DNA of 42,822 bases from a bacterium (GTDB lineage: Bacteria; Zhuqueibacterota; QNDG01; JAFGCO01). Made by a program: the position numbers and the translations under genes. Location: assembly GCA_016930535.1 (NCBI GenBank), contig JAFGGN010000104.1, positions 1 to 42,822 of the forward strand, in the 5' to 3' direction. This document shows positions 1-7,479 of this stretch, in pieces (within the stretch, counting starts at the first letter, position 1; every line of letters starts with the position of its first letter). The notes beneath the pieces were generated by a model. The model was not told the DNA's origin, did no database searches, and saw only the letters and a program-made list of their open reading frames with translations.

Positions 1-21
1 AGGATCGATGGTGTCGCTCAT
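1..21 (-). CDS. Partial CDS, N-terminus only, product unknown
   Basis: An ATG on the minus strand at position 21 opens a frame that runs off the left edge after seven codons (MSDTIDP). An AAAGGA ribosome-binding site lies about eight bases upstream (within 30-40, minus strand). The A/T-rich stretch behind it (22-80) fits a leader region. Nothing can be said about function from seven residues. Confidence 0.4.
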
Positions 22-91
22 TTAGAAGATTCCTTTCTTTTAAAAATAATCCTAAATGAGCATTTACACAAATTATTTTACAGTGTCATTG

Positions 92-482
92 GGTCTTTGG
101 GTCGTTTGGTCTTTGGGTCGTTGGGTCGGAGTGTGAAACGGAGTGTCGGAGAAGCAGGCTGTTTTGTTTTTCTCCGTTTCACATGATCCCCGTCTCTCCG
201 AAGCATTTTCGGTGCGAGGTCTTGCTGTCCGTGGTGCCGATTTCGTTTGGAATTTGGGATTTGTGATTTATTTGTTTTTTGAGATTTGTGATTTACCCGC
301 GGTCCGATGTTTCCATGGGGCGGGCCGGGCGGACCCATATACTCATTTACCCATATACGCATATACCGCTTTTACGCCGTCCGCGGTCTTCTTTTAGGGG
401 GACGGGACGAAGGGACTCATATACTCATATACGCATATACCCTTATACACTTCTACACTTTTACCCGTCAACTCTTTTACTC
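92..482. repeat. Composite intergenic repeat tract 1
   Basis: This 450-base gap holds no credible gene; its open frames are translations of repeats. In order: five units of an 8-bp family (GGTCTTTG/GGTCGTTT, 92-131); a perfect 11-bp inverted repeat GTGAAACGGAG (133-143) / CTCCGTTTCAC (172-182); an A/T-rich module with two copies of GATTTGTGATTTA (about 250-296); a GC block CCGCGGTCCG; a GGGCGGGCCGGGCGGACCC block; degenerate 8-bp units (337-376); a CCGTCCGCGGTC block; and a longer 8-bp array that runs into the stop codon of the next gene. The same modules recur in the same order in tracts 4 and 6. Confidence 0.85.
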
Positions 483-490
483 TTCCGCAC
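419..490. repeat. Degenerate 8-bp tandem array (WTNTACNC)
   Basis: Nine consecutive 8-bp units: ATATACTC, ATATACGC, ATATACCC, TTATACAC, TTCTACAC, TTTTACCC, GTCAACTC, TTTTACTC, TTCCGCAC. The period of eight is incompatible with coding. The seventh to ninth units drift from the consensus. The stop codon of the leftward epimerase gene (477-479) lies inside the eighth unit, so the array overlaps the last codons of that gene. Confidence 0.85.
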
Positions 491-1844
491 TTCCTTCGTC
501 CTGATCTTCCAACATGCGGCTGCAGTTCAGAAGCGCCCTGAAATTGTGGTAGCAGGTCTTCCAGTGATGGGCCTTGAGGCGTCTGGATGCTCCTGAATCC
601 CGGTCCAGACCGTTTTCAAACCAGCCGCAGTATTGATTATCCGTCATGTATTGTTTGATGTACTGCCATTGTTTTAAAAAACAAATGCGGTACCGGCTGT
701 CCTCCGGATACCGTTCTGACATGAGGCACAGTGCATTGAGGGTTTCCGCCTGCACCCACCAGGTTTTACTGAAATCCACGATTTCCGGAATGGGTTCCCC
801 CTTGAAATAATAGGCAGCCTCATACATCCCGCCATGTGTATCATCCCATCCGTAATTCAATGCATGGTCCACCATGAGCCGTGTTTTTTTTCTGAATGCA
901 TCGGTTTCGGGCAGGTTCAGGGCATGAGCCGCTTCTATCAGAAGATAGGCGGTCTCCACATCATGACCGAAAGAAACATGATCATAATAGATATTCCGAC
1001 GCCGGACAGTGTCTGAAGAATCCCGGTAGGATACCGGTGTCCAGTCGTTATGGTAATAGAGATGAAGAAAGCCGCTGTTGGTGACAAAACGGTCCAGGAT
1101 CAGGTGATAAACATCGGTCAGACGCGAACGGAGAAGCGTGTCCGGCCATTGACGGTACAGGCTGGTATAGGCTTCGAGAATATGTATGCCGGAATTGTAA
1201 TCTTTGAGACCCGTGCGGAGGTTCGGCGGCGGTGTATCGCTCAGGTGCATGGGTGTTCCGTCCCGCATAAGTTCGTTGAAATAACCGCCGTATTCTGGAT
1301 CCCGCGCATGGGCTTCGAGCCAGAAAAACGTCTGTTTGGCCAGTTCCAGCGCTTCACGGCTTCCGGTCAGTTCGGCATAGGCGCACAGGGCATATATACC
1401 GAAGGCATTGCCGTACATGCGTTTTGTGCCGTCAATGCTTCGCGAATCATGATGCATACCGTCGTCTCCCCGGTATTCGTAGAAGCCGCCGAATACAGAA
1501 TCCCACATGACATTTTTAAGGAACAGGTAGCCGGAATCTGCAGCTTTGCTGAAAACTGCATTTTGGGGATACGCCATTGCCGCGACCGAGGTGCTCCAGG
1601 TGTGCCTCGCCTGTGTAACGATGCCTTTGCGATGATCGTTGCGGTTTTTCCAGTCATGGGTCCAGACCGGACGGTATCCGCCGTAAAGCGTGTCTACGAC
1701 CAGGGGATACCAGGTGTTCAGAACGGACAGGCATGCCTGCGGGATTTCCTCATGAACGGCAGATAGGGTACCTGCCGGACTCTGGGATGGAACAGGCCTG
1801 CACTGGCAGAGTAATGCCGTGCATATAAGAAAGACGATAATCAC
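477..1844 (-). CDS. Exported AGE-family epimerase (cellobiose 2-epimerase / N-acylglucosamine 2-epimerase-like)
   Basis: The protein carries landmarks of the alpha6/alpha6-barrel AGE family: YGGY near the N-terminus, a QARHTWS segment, a GHDVETAYLL segment, WWVQAETLNAL, and a C-terminal HHWKTCYHNFRALL segment. In cellobiose 2-epimerases the two catalytic histidines fall in the HDVE and YHN-type segments, both present here. These enzymes epimerise the reducing-end sugar at C2. The start is a GTG at 1844 preceded by AGGAG, giving about 455 residues with a hydrophobic leader (VIIVFLICTALLCQC) that suggests export, unusual for a family that is mostly cytoplasmic. An upstream ATG at 1895 is in frame, but it falls inside a good promoter and would put the leader mid-protein. 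The longer frame would also overlap the preceding gene. Substrate (cellobiose, mannobiose, other) cannot be read from sequence. Confidence 0.8.
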   Translation of the reverse strand: MIIVFLICTALLCQCRPVPSQSPAGTLSAVHEEIPQACLSVLNTWYPLVVDTLYGGYRPVWTHDWKNRNDHRKGIVTQARHTWSTSVAAMAYPQNAVFSKAADSGYLFLKNVMWDSVFGGFYEYRGDDGMHHDSRSIDGTKRMYGNAFGIYALCAYAELTGSREALELAKQTFFWLEAHARDPEYGGYFNELMRDGTPMHLSDTPPPNLRTGLKDYNSGIHILEAYTSLYRQWPDTLLRSRLTDVYHLILDRFVTNSGFLHLYYHNDWTPVSYRDSSDTVRRRNIYYDHVSFGHDVETAYLLIEAAHALNLPETDAFRKKTRLMVDHALNYGWDDTHGGMYEAAYYFKGEPIPEIVDFSKTWWVQAETLNALCLMSERYPEDSRYRICFLKQWQYIKQYMTDNQYCGWFENGLDRDSGASRRLKAHHWKTCYHNFRALLNCSRMLEDQDEGSAEE

Positions 1845-1875
1845 ACGCTCCTGATATTGAATGAAACCTGGTTCC

Positions 1876-1904
1876 AATATCCTTACTTTATTCATGGATG
1901 TCAA
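1876..1904 (-). promoter_or_regulatory. Sigma70-type promoter for the epimerase gene
   Basis: On the minus strand TTGACA (1899-1904) and GATATT (1876-1881) are separated by exactly 17 bases. Transcription would start about 25 bases before the AGGAG/GTG start at 1844, which is why the shorter start was chosen for the gene. Confidence 0.55.
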
Positions 1905-1965
1905 GGTTTTCGTGCGGCCGGCCCGTAAATATTGACACTCAGTCCGGAACTGCGGGTGAGGGGCA

Positions 1966-2355
1966 CTATTGCGTGAGCCACTGCATGGCCGGTATGATAT
2001 CACGGAAAACGACCACGCTGCAGGGTAATTTGTGGGCATAGGTTGCGAACATGCGGGCAAATCCGAAAGTCAGGTCGTCTCCCGTTACGATGGCCACTTT
2101 GTAATTTTTTCCCCGTTTTTGCTGCGAGATTTCAGCCTGCCGGAGCAATTCGTTGAGAAATTGCCTGCAGGGATTGAGCAGATTCGAATGACGAAAATCC
2201 CATAAAGAATTGTAGCCGCATTGAAATTCGGGTGCATTCAGCATTTTCGTAAATGCCTGGCACAGTTCCTTCGCAGCGACGTTTCCGCGCACTGAGAAAG
2301 AGACGAGACGGTTTTGATTGTTGATGGACTGCGTATATTCCACTGGACGCCCCAT
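1966..2355 (-). CDS. SpoIIAA/STAS-like domain protein
   Basis: A 129-residue protein with the pattern of SpoIIAA/STAS-like single-domain proteins. It has a short N-terminal strand (RLVSFSVRGNVAAKEL), a central LWDFRHSNLL segment, a basic middle and a C-terminal VVFRDIIPAMQWL helix that closes the fold. A TGDDLTFGFARMFATYAH stretch precedes the last strand. No signal peptide or membrane segment is seen, so it is probably cytoplasmic. It is encoded upstream of the exported epimerase on the same strand, 121 bases from that gene's start. The ribosome-binding site before the ATG at 2355 is poor (an A/T-rich run), so the exact start is uncertain. Role unknown; membership of the fold is inferred from pattern only. 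Confidence 0.65.
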   Translation of the reverse strand: MGRPVEYTQSINNQNRLVSFSVRGNVAAKELCQAFTKMLNAPEFQCGYNSLWDFRHSNLLNPCRQFLNELLRQAEISQQKRGKNYKVAIVTGDDLTFGFARMFATYAHKLPCSVVVFRDIIPAMQWLTQ

Positions 2356-2556
2356 CAGAAAAAAAATTCGGGATCAGGAATTTCGCCATAAATATAGAAT
2401 ATTATTTTGAGCTAATCAAGTATTATTACAATAAAAATATATTTATGAATCAAATAAAAACCGGGATTTGGCCCGGGAAAATGCCGGCAACCGGTCCGCT
2501 TCTCCCTTTCCTTAAAAATAAAATTGAAAAAGTGCAACATTTGCATTATATTGAAG

Positions 2557-2584
2557 TATAATTAGTAGTTCGAGCAACTAATAA
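2557..2584 (+). promoter_or_regulatory. -10 element and inverted-repeat operator of the TrmB unit
   Basis: A consensus TATAAT (2557-2562) is followed immediately by TTAGTAGTT (2562-2570), spacer CGAGC, AACTAATAA (2576-2584), an inverted repeat with one mismatch. It ends two bases before the AAGGA ribosome-binding site of the downstream gene. No good -35 hexamer is visible. A palindrome over the expected transcription start suggests repression, most simply autoregulation by the TrmB protein encoded next. Confidence 0.5.
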
Positions 2585-2596
2585 TAAGGAAATAAT

Positions 2597-3460
2597 TTGG
2601 ACAGTTATATTCAATCACTGGAGGATCTCGGATTCACGGGACTTGAGGCGGAAGTGTATACCGCATTGCTGAAGGAATCGCCGTCGACGGGTTACCGGAT
2701 TGCCCAGATTATCGGAAAACCGGCGGCCAATGTCTACAAATCCATCCAGTCGCTCGAAGTGAAAGGCGCGGTACTGATCGACGAATCCACGCACCGGTTC
2801 TGCAGGGCGATTCCGGTAAGGGAACTGCTGGACCAGCTCGAGCGTCAGTTCCGCGCCAAAAAGCAGCGTGCGGATACATTGATGGCCCACCTGATCCCTC
2901 CGGATGAAGACGACCGTGTATATCAGCTTAAATCTCCGGATCAGGTGATCGAACGCTGCCGCCGCATGCTGAATCAGGCACGGGAGATCGTGGTGATCGA
3001 TGCGTTCCCTGCTGTGCTTGAGCAGTTTGGACCGGACATCGAAAACGCCGTGAAACGCAGCGTCCGGATCGCTGTGAACGTATACAGACCATGGCACATG
3101 CCCGGTGCGGAGATTTTCGAGCGGGAGGACGGTGAAAAAATCATCAGCCGCTGGCCCGGGGAATGGATTAATATGGTGGCGGACGGCGAAACCTACCTGA
3201 TCGGCCTGCTCGACCGTGCAATGAAACAGGTCATACAGGCCGTGTGGAGCGCGAGCCCCTATTTGTCCTGGGTGTACCACAGCGCCCTGATCATGGAACT
3301 GCAGTTCGGGCCGGTCAGGAAGAAAATTATCGAAGGCGTACCAACAGACAAACTGCAGGCGCTGATCCGTCATTATGATGATTTTTTCCCGCTCAATGCG
3401 CCGGGATACAGAAAATTAATGGAACGTTTTCACACATTCAATTCAAAGGAAGGGAGTTAA
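2597..3460 (+). CDS. TrmB-family transcriptional regulator
   Basis: A 287-residue regulator. Residues about 1-75 form a winged helix typical of TrmB (LGFTGLEAEVYTALLKESPSTGYRIAQ, then KPAANVYKSIQSLEVKGAV). A coiled linker with LDQLERQFRAKKQRADTL follows, then an effector domain of the phospholipase-D-like TrmB type (about 110-285). The start codon is TTG at 2597, with AAGGA seven bases upstream. The next gene begins on the base after its TAA stop, so the two are co-transcribed and probably translationally coupled. TrmB proteins usually sense sugars or metabolites; the ligand here is unknown. An inverted repeat just upstream is a candidate self-operator. Confidence 0.88.
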   Translation: MDSYIQSLEDLGFTGLEAEVYTALLKESPSTGYRIAQIIGKPAANVYKSIQSLEVKGAVLIDESTHRFCRAIPVRELLDQLERQFRAKKQRADTLMAHLIPPDEDDRVYQLKSPDQVIERCRRMLNQAREIVVIDAFPAVLEQFGPDIENAVKRSVRIAVNVYRPWHMPGAEIFEREDGEKIISRWPGEWINMVADGETYLIGLLDRAMKQVIQAVWSASPYLSWVYHSALIMELQFGPVRKKIIEGVPTDKLQALIRHYDDFFPLNAPGYRKLMERFHTFNSKEGS

Positions 3461-4747
3461 ATGAAACAGATGATGTTTTATATGCTGTCCGGCTTGATGA
3501 TTCTTGTGAACGGATGCAGCATCAATCCGTCCACGGTCAGTGTGGCGCCTTTTACGGGATTCGGGGAGACGGCCGCACCAGGGCCGGCGGATCAGGAGGA
3601 GGGCTGGGAGGCCCTGCAGCACTGGCAGCTCGATTCGGCGGGATCCCATCCGAAGTTCGCCGAAGCGCTCCGGTATGTGCTCGCCGGACAATTTGATTCC
3701 GCGGAGCAAATCATGGCCGGAATTGTGGCCGATCCGCCGGATTCATTGTCCTTGAAATATGCGTTGGCCGTGCTGAAAGAACTCTATATTCAGCAGTCGG
3801 ACTGGCCGGCACTTTTGATCATGGATGCACAGTCGGATTCGGGACTGGATCGTCAAAACACGGCCGGTCTGGCCAGGGCATTCAGTCGGGCGACTGCGGA
3901 GGAATATCATTTTCCTGATGTGCCCGTTGTGCTGCCGACAGGCCTCAGCCTGTCCGGCGTGCCCGAAATCGAGGTTACGGTCAATGGCGTCCGAAAGAAA
4001 TTCTGGATCGACACAGGCGCGAGTTTTTCGGTGCTGGCCTCGGATTTTGCCCAAACCTGCGGTGTGTTTCCTGCCGGAAACGAGAAGGTGATGAGTGAGA
4101 CCGCGACCGAGCTTCAGGTGCAGATTCAGCCGGCCGTGATCGATACACTCTGTATCGGCGGTCTGACGGTCTGCCATCATCCGGCGATCATTTTAAATAA
4201 AAAGGACCTGGAATTCAAGCTGTTCGGACTGTTCCGGATTTTGAAAATAAACGGAATTCTCGGATGGAATGCCATACGGAATCTCGACATGACCATCGAT
4301 TATAAAAACGGAAAAACGACGATCCGGGAATCCGCTGCCGCCGAACCGGAATCCAGGAATTTTTACTGGCTGGGCTATCCCATGGTCCGGGGATATGACA
4401 CGCAGGGGCGCTCCCTGGTTTTCGATCTGGACACAGGGGCCAATGCCACTTCGCTTTACAGTGCCATTCTTACGAAAATCGATACCACGGGAATCAAAAG
4501 CAAAGAGATCCATATGGGCGGAGCCGGCGGAGAACTGCAAAAAGTGGAAACATACGAAATCCCGGCCTTCTCGCTGGTTCTCGACGATTATGTGCTGCAT
4601 TTTGAGCGTATTCACTGCAATGATGGCGGGTACGGCGTCTTTTTTCAGACAATGGGCGTACTGGGCAGTGATATGGCCAAATCAGGCTCCATCCGTCTGG
4701 ATTACCGGAACGGCGTTTTCGATCCGGAGTTTCCTGCCGGGGAATAG
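3461..4747 (+). CDS. Lipoprotein with two retropepsin-like aspartyl protease domains
   Basis: A 428-residue protein with a lipoprotein leader (MKQMMFYMLSGLMILVNGC, Cys19). Residues about 55-145 are helical and TPR-like. Two aspartyl protease half-domains follow, each with a DTGA active-site motif (residues about 184-187 and 324-327) and each closed by a hydrophobic-Gly motif (GILGWN near 265, GVLGSD near 405). In pepsin-like enzymes two D-T/S-G motifs pair to make one active site, so both catalytic aspartates are present. The protein is probably anchored in the periplasm or at the outer membrane. It is the second gene of a TrmB-led unit, start codon directly after the regulator's stop, with AGGGAG upstream. 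A rho-independent terminator follows. Substrate unknown. Confidence 0.8.
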   Translation: MKQMMFYMLSGLMILVNGCSINPSTVSVAPFTGFGETAAPGPADQEEGWEALQHWQLDSAGSHPKFAEALRYVLAGQFDSAEQIMAGIVADPPDSLSLKYALAVLKELYIQQSDWPALLIMDAQSDSGLDRQNTAGLARAFSRATAEEYHFPDVPVVLPTGLSLSGVPEIEVTVNGVRKKFWIDTGASFSVLASDFAQTCGVFPAGNEKVMSETATELQVQIQPAVIDTLCIGGLTVCHHPAIILNKKDLEFKLFGLFRILKINGILGWNAIRNLDMTIDYKNGKTTIRESAAAEPESRNFYWLGYPMVRGYDTQGRSLVFDLDTGANATSLYSAILTKIDTTGIKSKEIHMGGAGGELQKVETYEIPAFSLVLDDYVLHFERIHCNDGGYGVFFQTMGVLGSDMAKSGSIRLDYRNGVFDPEFPAGE

Positions 4748-4779
4748 TGTTCCGCGGCCGGTTTTTTCCAGGGCCTCAG

Positions 4780-4817
4780 GCGCTGCAATCGCATGGACGA
4801 CGGCAGCGCTTTTTTTT
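4780..4817 (+). terminator. Rho-independent terminator after the TrmB/protease unit
   Basis: GCGCTGC (4780-4786) pairs perfectly with GCAGCGC (4803-4809), with a 16-base loop, followed by eight T residues (4810-4817). It lies 33 bases after the protease gene stop and separates it from copZ. Confidence 0.75.
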
Positions 4818-4944
4818 GCCCGTCCGCAATTGACGGTCCGGGGATATCCTGAAATCCCGTTCGTCACTGAAATCGGAAAACGCATCTGCAAACGAATCGG
4901 GGAACTTTGGGCGGACATGGCTGTATATAGAGAGAAGTGCCCGT

Positions 4945-4965
4945 TCCGGCAGTTGATTTGCCGGA
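4945..4965 (+). promoter_or_regulatory. Hairpin/inverted repeat in the copZ leader
   Basis: TCCGGCA (4945-4951) and TGCCGGA (4959-4965) are perfect inverted copies around GTTGATT, 29 bases before the copZ start and 16 bases after a TATATA box (4924-4929). It could be an operator for a copper regulator or a leader hairpin. No regulator gene is adjacent. Confidence 0.3.
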
Positions 4966-4994
4966 CATGGCAAAAGAAAAATGAGGTGTTTGAT

Positions 4995-5198
4995 ATGAAT
5001 CAATCCGTTGTTTTACATGTCGAGGGCATGTCATGTTCCCATTGTGTCAGAACCATTGAAAATGCCTTGAAAGACATGCATGTGGAAGGAACGGCCGATC
5101 TTCAGGGGAAATCCGTGACCGTCCAGTACGACGATGAGAAAATAACTCTGGAAAAGATACGGGCCGTAATCGGGGGACAGGGATACCGGGTTGTTTGA
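4995..5198 (+). CDS. copZ: Copper chaperone, heavy-metal-associated domain (CopZ-like)
   Basis: A single 67-residue HMA domain with the metal-binding GMSCSHC motif (Cys14 and Cys17) and the ferredoxin-like pattern ending in [10 protein letters not shown]. Such proteins bind Cu(I) and hand it to the HMA domain or transport site of the partner ATPase, here copA, which starts 12 bases downstream. The ATG at 4995 was chosen because the HMA domain begins there and GAGGTG lies six bases upstream; the open frame extends further left but those codons have no coding character and cross a terminator. Cytoplasmic. Confidence 0.9.
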   Translation: MNQSVVLHVEGMSCSHCVRTIENALKDMHVEGTADLQGKSVTVQYDDEKITLEKIRAVIGGQGYRVV

Positions 5199-5209
5199 GG
5201 GTCGGGACC

Positions 5210-7414
5210 ATGAAACCGGAGCAAATCACACTCGATCTTTCGGGCATGACCTGTGCCGCCTGTGCCGCGAGAATCGAAAAGGGATTGAACGGTCTTGACG
5301 GCGTGTCGCGTGCGGATGTCAATTTTGCGCTTGAAACCGTGGCTGTCGACTATGATCCTTCGGTCGTGCCGGTACACCGGCTGATCGGCAGGGTGGGAGA
5401 GCTGGGATATTCGGCGACTCCAAAGCTGGATGCGGATCATCGCGAAGAGAAGAGGAACAGGGAAACGGCCCGGCTGAAAGAACGGTTCCTGCTGTCCCTG
5501 GCGCTTTCCATACCGCTTATCTGGACCATGGCGGCCCATTTTCCCCATCTGTCCTTTATCTGGATTCCGGGATTTTTTATGAACGGCTGGTTTCAGTTTG
5601 CATTGGCCACACCCGTTCAGTTCATCGCGGGCAAACCGTTTTATGCCGGTGCAGTCAAGGCCCTGAGGAACCGAAGCGCGGACATGAACGTTCTCGTCGC
5701 CCTGGGAACATCTGCCGCTTATTTTTACAGTCTGTTTCTCGTCCTGCGGGCCGCTTTTTCGGAGGGGGCACAGCCGCATCTGTACTTCGAGACCAGTGCC
5801 GTGCTGATCACCCTGATCATTCTGGGCAAGTGGTTCGAAGCCCGCGCGAAGGGCAGAACCTCGGCTGCGATCAAATCCCTGATGCATCTGCAGGCCAGGA
5901 CGGCCTGGGTAATCCGGGACGGAAAGGAAATGACCGTTCCGGTCGGGGATGTTATCACAGGGGATCTGGTTCTCGTGAAACCGGGAGAGAAAATTCCCGT
6001 GGACGGCGAAGTGATCGAGGGAAATTCGTCTGTGGATGAATCCATGCTGACCGGAGAGAGCATCCCGGTTTTGAAGGGGGCCGGTGACCGTGTGATCGGA
6101 GCCAGCATCAACAAGCTGGGATTTCTGAAGATCAGGACCACGAAGGTCGGCAGTGAAACCGTGCTGGCTCAGATCATCCGCATTGTCGAGGATGCGCAGC
6201 GGTCCAAGGCGCCCATTCAGCGCATTGCGGACCGGATATCCGGCGTTTTTGTGCCCGTGGTAACGGGTTTCGCCTTTGTGACATTTCTATCGTGGTTTTT
6301 TCTGTCCGGTGCCGGTGATTTTGCAGACGCGCTTCAAAAAGCCATCGCCGTGCTGGTGATCGCGTGTCCGTGTGCATTGGGCCTGGCCACACCGACATCG
6401 ATTATGGCGGGTTCGGGAAGAGCGGCCGAGCTGGGCATTCTTTTCAGGGGAGGGGAACAGCTGGAATCGGCATTCGGCATTGATACGGTCGTTTTTGACA
6501 AGACCGGAACCCTGACGGAGGGTACACCTCAATTGACGGATATCGTTCCGAAGGGCCTGACCGAAGACGCGCTGCTTCAGCTGGCCGGTTCCGCAGAATC
6601 GCATTCGGAGCATCCGCTCGCGGAAGCCATCGTGAGGGGAATGGAACAGAGGGGGTTTTCCCGCCTGCCGGTTGAAACGTTCGAATCCGTGCCCGGGCAG
6701 GGTATTCAGGCGCGTCTGAATGGCAGGCATGTTCTGATCGGCACGCGCCGGTTTCTGCAGAATCACCGGGTTTTCCTGGACCCTGAAGCGGAAATGAATC
6801 TGCAATCACTCGAAACCAATGGAAAAAGTGTCATGCTGACAGCTGTGGATCACCGGTTTTCAGGCATGCTCGCTGCGGCGGACAGGCTCAAAACCGCTTC
6901 AAAGGAAGCCGTCGCACGGCTGCATGTCATGGGGATAAGGACACTGATGATGACGGGTGACAATCAAACGACCGCTTCAGCAATTGCCAGGGATGCGGGG
7001 ATCGATCAGGTTCTTGCCGAAGTGCTGCCCGAAGGCAAGGCGGACGCGATCAAAAAACTGCAGGGTAAAGGTCATAAAGTAGCCATGGTGGGTGACGGCA
7101 TCAACGATGCCCCGGCCCTCGCCGTTGCGGATATCGGAATCGGTCTCGGTACGGGCTCGGATGTGGCGATCGAGACCGCGGATATCACCCTGATGCGCGG
7201 AGATCTGAGCGGCGTGGCCGATGCGATTCTGATGAGCCGGAAAACCATGATCAATATCAAACAGAACCTTTTCTGGGCCCTGGCCTATAACAGCCTGGGT
7301 ATTCCGGTGGCTGCCTTGGGATTTCTCGCCCCGTGGCTTGCGGGTGCGGCCATGGCCATGAGCTCCGTATCCGTGGTGCTGAACGCCCTGCGCCTGCAGC
7401 GGGTGCGGATATAA
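5210..7414 (+). CDS. copA: Cu(+)-exporting P1B-type ATPase
   Basis: A 734-residue P-type ATPase, normal length for one-HMA CopA. In order: N-terminal HMA domain with GMTCAAC (Cys15, Cys18), membrane helices, actuator domain with MLTGES, the membrane CPC motif (Cys386-Pro-Cys388), phosphorylation motif DKTGTLTEG (Asp430), SEHPLAEAI nucleotide-binding HP motif, [10 protein letters not shown] hinge, and the last two helices with YNSLG and MAMSSVS, the residues that complete the Cu(I) site in P1B-1 ATPases. It pumps Cu(I) out of the cytoplasm. Co-transcribed with copZ. A TTG at 5195 is in frame, but the ATG at 5210 better fits the domain boundary. Confidence 0.95.
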   Translation: MKPEQITLDLSGMTCAACAARIEKGLNGLDGVSRADVNFALETVAVDYDPSVVPVHRLIGRVGELGYSATPKLDADHREEKRNRETARLKERFLLSLALSIPLIWTMAAHFPHLSFIWIPGFFMNGWFQFALATPVQFIAGKPFYAGAVKALRNRSADMNVLVALGTSAAYFYSLFLVLRAAFSEGAQPHLYFETSAVLITLIILGKWFEARAKGRTSAAIKSLMHLQARTAWVIRDGKEMTVPVGDVITGDLVLVKPGEKIPVDGEVIEGNSSVDESMLTGESIPVLKGAGDRVIGASINKLGFLKIRTTKVGSETVLAQIIRIVEDAQRSKAPIQRIADRISGVFVPVVTGFAFVTFLSWFFLSGAGDFADALQKAIAVLVIACPCALGLATPTSIMAGSGRAAELGILFRGGEQLESAFGIDTVVFDKTGTLTEGTPQLTDIVPKGLTEDALLQLAGSAESHSEHPLAEAIVRGMEQRGFSRLPVETFESVPGQGIQARLNGRHVLIGTRRFLQNHRVFLDPEAEMNLQSLETNGKSVMLTAVDHRFSGMLAAADRLKTASKEAVARLHVMGIRTLMMTGDNQTTASAIARDAGIDQVLAEVLPEGKADAIKKLQGKGHKVAMVGDGINDAPALAVADIGIGLGTGSDVAIETADITLMRGDLSGVADAILMSRKTMINIKQNLFWALAYNSLGIPVAALGFLAPWLAGAAMAMSSVSVVLNALRLQRVRI

Positions 7415-7479
7415 CGGCCGGACAGGATGCTGTTCGATAATTCCGCCCGGTACGGACAGCGTAAAACATCTGTATCCGG

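Noticed and set aside
78..596. Several open frames (65-105 aa) translating to YTHIPIYPYT-like peptides
   Set aside because: They are six-frame readings of 8-bp repeats; the period is not a multiple of three, frames on both strands stay open, and no ribosome-binding site or domain is present.
1050..1766. 238-aa frame on the plus strand
   Set aside because: Antisense shadow of the epimerase gene; the minus-strand frame has family motifs and a start signal.
4829..4860. CueR-type promoter before copZ
   Set aside because: TTGACG is present, but no matching -10 at 17-20 bases and no MerR-type palindrome between them.
4395..4994. Long frame upstream of copZ in the same frame
   Set aside because: It overlaps the protease gene, crosses a rho-independent terminator, and its translation has no recognisable pattern; copZ starts at 4995.
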